Of a stretch of DNA of 64,000 nt, positions 60,357-64,000 are shown in pieces. The position numbers and the translations under genes were made by a program. The notes beneath the pieces were generated by a model that worked only from the letters and a program-made list of their open reading frames with translations, was not told the origin of the DNA and did no database searches. The DNA comes from Streptomyces canus. Its GTDB lineage: Bacteria; Actinomycetota; Actinomycetes; Streptomycetales; Streptomycetaceae. Position 1 is the first letter of the stretch. Each line of letters opens with the position of its first letter. The stretch is from positions 247,687 to 311,686 of the forward strand of contig NZ_KQ948658.1 of the NCBI RefSeq assembly GCF_001514145.1. The letters are read 5' to 3'.

Positions 60357-61856
60357 GTGTCCCAGCACATCGCCAAGCCCCGTACCACCGCAGTGATCCT
60401 GGCCGGTGGCACCGGTCAGCGCGTGGGTCTCTCGATCCCCAAGCAGCTGCTGAAGATCGCCGGCAAGGCAGTCATCGAGCACACTCTGACCACCTTCGAG
60501 AAGGCCGACTCCATCGACGACATCATCGTGCTGATGGCGCCGGGTTATGTTCCGGACATAGAGAAGATCGTGGCCAAGGCCGGCTTCCGGAAGGTCAAGA
60601 AGATCATCGAGGGTGGCGCCACCAGGAACGAGACCACCGAGCGTGCCATCGCGGCCCTCGGTGAGGGCCTGGCCGAGGGCGAGGACCTCAACGTCCTGTT
60701 CCACGACGCCGTGCGCCCGCTGCTCTCGCGCCGTGTGATCGACGACTGCGTGGTCGCCCTGGAGCGCTTCCAGGCCGTCGACGTGGCCATCCCGTCCGCG
60801 GACACCATCATCGTGACGCGCACCCACGGCCTGGACGGCGAGTTCATCACCGAGATCCCGGACCGCTCCCGGCTGCGCCGCGGCCAGACCCCGCAGGCCT
60901 TCAAGCTGTCCACCATCAAGCGCGCCTACGAGGTCGCCGCCGGGGACCCCAACTTCCAGGCCACGGACGACTGTTCGGTCGTGCTCAAGTACCTGCCGGA
61001 CGTGCCGATCCACGTCGTCGCGGGTGACGAGTACAACATGAAGGTCACCCAGCCGGTCGACGTCTTCATCGCCGACAAGCTCTTCCAGCTCGCCTCGACC
61101 GCGGCTCCCGAGCAGGTGAGCGACGAGGCCTACCGCGAGCTGCTCACCGGTAAGACCATTGTCGTCTTCGGCGGCTCCTACGGCATCGGCAAGGACATCG
61201 GCGAACTCGCCGAGGCCTACGGCGCCAAGGTGTACGCGCTGGGCCGCTCCACCACCGGCACCCACGTGGAGAACCCGGAGGAGGTCGACGACGCGCTCTC
61301 CAAGGCGTACGCCGAGACCGGGCGCATCGACTACGTCGTCAACACCGCGGGCGTGCTGCGCATCGGCAAGCTGGCGGAGACCGACAACGCCACCATCGAG
61401 GAGGCGCTGAAGGTCAACTACCTGGCCCCGGTGCAGATCGCGCGCTCCTCGTACAAGTACCTGGCGGAGACCAAGGGCCAGCTGCTGCTGTACACCTCCA
61501 GCAGCTACACCCGCGGCCGCGCCGAGTACAGCCTGTACTCCTCGACCAAGGCGGCGATGGTCAACCTGACGCAGGCCCTGTCCGACGAATGGGCGGGTGA
61601 CGGCGTCCGGGTGAACTGCATCAACCCCGAGCGCACCGCCACGCCCATGCGCACCAAGGCCTTCGGCCAGGAGCCCGCGGGCAGCCTGCTGTCCTCCGAG
61701 GCGGTGGCCCGCACCTCGCTCGACGTGCTGCTCTCCGAGCTGACCGGGCATGTCATCGACGTCCGCCAGCAGGACCCGACGGCCTCCGCGGGGCAGGCCT
61801 CCGGCTTCGAGGCCGCGCTGGCCAGCGTTCTGGACCGTCAGGACGGCGTGGCATAA
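60357..61856 (+). CDS. Fused CDP-ribitol synthase: cytidylyltransferase (TarI-like) + SDR reductase (TarJ-like role)
   Basis: 499 residues from GTG 60357, AGG 6 nt upstream. The N-terminal IspD/TarI fold (1-245) has ILAGGTGQRVGLSIPKQLLK, FHDAVRPLLS and RRGQTPQAFKL. The C-terminal domain (about 262-485) is a classical SDR with VFGGSYGIGKDIGELAE, NTAGVL and the catalytic YSSTKAAM. The same fusion order is known from Haemophilus Bcs1/Acs1, which reduces ribulose-5-phosphate and makes CDP-ribitol. It should supply activated ribitol phosphate for the TagF-like polymerase encoded next. Other polyol products cannot be excluded. Confidence 0.88.
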   Translation: MSQHIAKPRTTAVILAGGTGQRVGLSIPKQLLKIAGKAVIEHTLTTFEKADSIDDIIVLMAPGYVPDIEKIVAKAGFRKVKKIIEGGATRNETTERAIAALGEGLAEGEDLNVLFHDAVRPLLSRRVIDDCVVALERFQAVDVAIPSADTIIVTRTHGLDGEFITEIPDRSRLRRGQTPQAFKLSTIKRAYEVAAGDPNFQATDDCSVVLKYLPDVPIHVVAGDEYNMKVTQPVDVFIADKLFQLASTAAPEQVSDEAYRELLTGKTIVVFGGSYGIGKDIGELAEAYGAKVYALGRSTTGTHVENPEEVDDALSKAYAETGRIDYVVNTAGVLRIGKLAETDNATIEEALKVNYLAPVQIARSSYKYLAETKGQLLLYTSSSYTRGRAEYSLYSSTKAAMVNLTQALSDEWAGDGVRVNCINPERTATPMRTKAFGQEPAGSLLSSEAVARTSLDVLLSELTGHVIDVRQQDPTASAGQASGFEAALASVLDRQDGVA

Positions 61857-61881
61857 TCAGGGACAATTAGTCTTCGGTAAA

Positions 61882-61930
61882 TTCAGGCCTCTGTGGCTGC
61901 CCGTTCCTGGTGCATTCACAGGGGCCTGAA
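61882..61930 (+). terminator. Hairpin between the CDP-ribitol and TagF-like genes
   Basis: TTCAGGCC-CTGTG pairs with CACAG-GGCCTGAA across a long loop. It may be an attenuating or processing structure, since the next gene is in the same direction. Confidence 0.5.
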
Positions 61931-61986
61931 GCCTTAAGCACCGTTAATTCGTAAACAACCGGCATCCCTCCCAGAGCAGGTTTTCA

Positions 61987-64000
61987 GTGATAAGCACCGC
62001 TATTCGCGTCGCCCGGGTGGGCAGTGCGGCCGAGCTGGCCGCGGCGGTCCTCATGCTGGCGGGTTTCCCCGCCATAATGGTGGCCGCGCTCATTCCGAGC
62101 GTCCCAGCCTTCGCGGCCGCGACCGCCGTCACGTACCTTGCGGACCACTATCTGCACCGCCAGGGCAGTTATCTGATCAACCGCCTCAGCAAGGTGCGCG
62201 CCGGACTGTCGATCCGCTTCCTGATCAGAGAGCTCCTTCTGATCCTGCTGCTGGCCCGGCTCGACCTCTCCGACAACCTGATCTTCTACGGGGCCACCGC
62301 CTGCTTCATCGCGTTCTACGGTCTCCAGGCCCCGCACGGCGCGCTGGTCACCCTGATCCGCAACCGCCGCCGGCTCCCGGTCGCCACCCGCAACGTCGAC
62401 CTGGCCTCCCGCATCCGCATCCCGGACGCTCCGCCGATGGGCCTGCTGAACCGGTCGGCCGAGAAGATGCTCCACCTCGACGTCGCGGCCGTGGCCGGCA
62501 CACTCGTCGCCGCCGCGATGGACTTCGCACTGCCGGGCTTCATCGGCATCGGCGTGACGATCGCCCTGGGCTCCCTGTACGTCCTCGCGCTGATGCCGTA
62601 CGTGAGCAAGAAGAAGATCCCGCCGAACGCCGACGAGGTCCTCGCCACCGTCGACGACTGGCTGCGCGACTACAAGCCGGAGACGGTGCTCTACTTCTCC
62701 GGCTCCAAGGACTCCGCCTACCAGGTCAACATGTGGCTGGAGACCATGGAGCAGCTGGACTCCAGGCCGCTGATCATCCTGCGTGAGCGTGTCATCCTGC
62801 AGAACCTCGCGCCCACCACGGTCCCCGTCATCTGCGTGCCCGGAGGGGTGCACCTGATGAACATGGACCTGTCCACGGTGCGGGTCGCGCTGTACGCGGC
62901 GAACGTCGGCAAGAATATCCACCTGCTGCGCGTCCCCACCATGAAGCACGTCTTCATCGGCCACGGGGACAGCGACAAGCTGGCGAGCGTCAACCCGTTC
63001 AGCAAGGCGTACGACGAGGTGTGGACCGCGGGCCGGGCGGGCCGCGACCGCTACGCCATCGCCGACGTGGGTGTCCGCGACGAGGACATCGTCGAGGTGG
63101 GCCGCCCGCAGCTGGCGCCGATCCAGAACGGGCAGGGGACGCCGGAAGGGCCCCTCGGCGGAGCCGCCGATGGACACTGCCCGACCGTGCTCTACGCCCC
63201 CACCTGGGAAGGCTGGGACGGTGACCCGGGCAACACCTCGCTGATGCTGGCCGGCGAGAACATCGTGAAGAAGCTGCTGACGGCCGACCCGCCGGTGCGT
63301 GTCCTCTACAAGCCGCACCCCTTCACCGGCACGGTCCTCGCCAAGGCGGGCGCCGCGCACCAGAAGGTCACCGCGCTGATCGAGAAGGCCGCCATCGAGC
63401 GCGCCACCGATCCCCGCTTCCAGGCCGACGCCACGGCCCAGACCGCCGCCAAGGCCGAGCTCGCCCGTATCGAGGCCCGGCTCGCCGTCCTCGCCGGCAA
63501 CGGCGGCGACAAGGGCGACGAGGCCGAGGCCAGCCGTGACGGCGTGGTCGACGTGGCCAAGTACGAGGAGATCGCCCGTCTGCGCGGCGAGTGGAACGAC
63601 GCGTACTGGCGCTCCTTCCCGGTGTGGGAGCACCGGGTGGTCACGGGCGCCGAGCCGCGGCTGTACGACTGCTTCAACGTCTCCGACGCGATGGTCTCCG
63701 ACATCTCCAGCGTGGTCTCCGACTTCATCGCGAGCGGCAAGCCGTACGCGGTGACGGACTCCGCCGAGCTGGGCGTGGAGGAGTTCAAGCGGCAGAACAC
63801 CGCCGTGCGGGCCGCCACGATCCTGTCCAACACCGCCGCCGAGCTGGGCGAGCTGCTCGAGGCGGTCCGCGACCCGGCGGCCGACCCGCTGGCCGAGGAC
63901 CGGGTGGAGCTCAAGCAGTACCTGCTCGGACCGGACGAGCCCACGTCCATCGAGCAGTTCAACACCGCGGTGGCGAACCTCGCGATCAAGGCCGAAGCGC
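61987..64000 (+). CDS. CDP-polyol phosphotransferase (TagF/TarL-like) with N-terminal membrane domain, partial
   Basis: Starts at GTG 61987 (VISTAIRVARVGSAAELAAA) and runs off the right edge; 671 codons are visible. About five hydrophobic helices occupy residues 14-200. From about residue 225 the glycerophosphotransferase domain follows, with IGHGDSDKLASVNPFSK, VLYAPTWEGW, the catalytic KPHP (442) and SDISSVVSDF (about 572). About 130 residues separate KPHP and SDISS, longer than in TagF, because of a charged, helical insert (ARIEARLAVLAGNGGDKGDE). It should polymerise polyol phosphate from the CDP-activated unit made by the preceding enzyme. Confidence 0.85.
   Translation, partial: MISTAIRVARVGSAAELAAAVLMLAGFPAIMVAALIPSVPAFAAATAVTYLADHYLHRQGSYLINRLSKVRAGLSIRFLIRELLLILLLARLDLSDNLIFYGATACFIAFYGLQAPHGALVTLIRNRRRLPVATRNVDLASRIRIPDAPPMGLLNRSAEKMLHLDVAAVAGTLVAAAMDFALPGFIGIGVTIALGSLYVLALMPYVSKKKIPPNADEVLATVDDWLRDYKPETVLYFSGSKDSAYQVNMWLETMEQLDSRPLIILRERVILQNLAPTTVPVICVPGGVHLMNMDLSTVRVALYAANVGKNIHLLRVPTMKHVFIGHGDSDKLASVNPFSKAYDEVWTAGRAGRDRYAIADVGVRDEDIVEVGRPQLAPIQNGQGTPEGPLGGAADGHCPTVLYAPTWEGWDGDPGNTSLMLAGENIVKKLLTADPPVRVLYKPHPFTGTVLAKAGAAHQKVTALIEKAAIERATDPRFQADATAQTAAKAELARIEARLAVLAGNGGDKGDEAEASRDGVVDVAKYEEIARLRGEWNDAYWRSFPVWEHRVVTGAEPRLYDCFNVSDAMVSDISSVVSDFIASGKPYAVTDSAELGVEEFKRQNTAVRAATILSNTAAELGELLEAVRDPAADPLAEDRVELKQYLLGPDEPTSIEQFNTAVANLAIKAEA

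Overview
The window is a piece of a Streptomyces chromosome. The evidence is very high GC with strong third-position GC bias, frequent GTG and TTG starts, ATGA/GTGA start-stop overlaps, and a gene order that matches the well-known actinobacterial block tig-clpP1-clpP2-clpX-valS-folC-DUF4233-ndk-mreBCD-pbp2-sfr-rne-rplU-rpmA-obg. The mre cluster inside this block and the repeated GC-rich intergenic palindromes are typical of Streptomyces.

Layout. 1-4.7 kb (minus strand): a sulfonate-type operon (substrate-binding lipoprotein, permease, ATPase, flavin monooxygenase), preceded by a very short cysteine-codon-rich leader ORF and by a ROK regulator. 5.1-18 kb: bioY, an LPXTG-anchored protein, a long PknB-type kinase, an amino acid permease, rpiB next to a Nei-type DNA glycosylase, an Eis-like acetyltransferase, a membrane-bound PP2C phosphatase, an HD hydrolase, an acyltransferase and small membrane proteins. 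18.1-19.2 kb: tRNA-Gly, about 1 kb of degenerate sequence with a relic of a YcaQ-like gene, and tRNA-Pro. 19.4-23.9 kb: protein folding and turnover (trigger factor, two ClpP subunits, ClpX). 24-30 kb: a Q/P/G-rich membrane protein, valS, folC, DUF4233 and ndk. 30.4-36.8 kb: the mreB-mreC-mreD-pbp2-sfr morphogenesis operon, which builds lateral or spore wall peptidoglycan.

36.8-48.4 kb: a CYTH/CHAD protein, then the two partner genes of the TIGR03960/TIGR03936 radical-SAM system. These partners are separated by a 2.9 kb accessory insert holding a small secreted peptide, TerD, a GNAT enzyme and an unusual Trp-rich repeat membrane protein. RNase E with very long basic/acidic extensions follows. 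48.6-54.7 kb: a dTDP-rhamnose block (rmlA-rmlB-rmlD, a two-domain GT2 glycosyltransferase, rmlC, a methyltransferase) lying between rne and rplU. 54.9-57.1 kb: rplU-rpmA-obg. 57.4-64 kb: a Tat-exported PhoD-family phosphodiesterase, a sulfotransferase-like protein, a fused CDP-ribitol synthase (TarI-TarJ type) and a membrane-linked TagF-like polyol-phosphate polymerase that runs off the end.

Taken together, the right half looks like a cell-envelope region: peptidoglycan elongation genes followed by a set that could make a rhamnose-decorated, possibly methylated and sulfated, ribitol-phosphate wall polymer. That functional link is inference from gene content. The most testable small-scale observation is the leaderless cysteine-rich peptide ORF in front of the sulfur operon.
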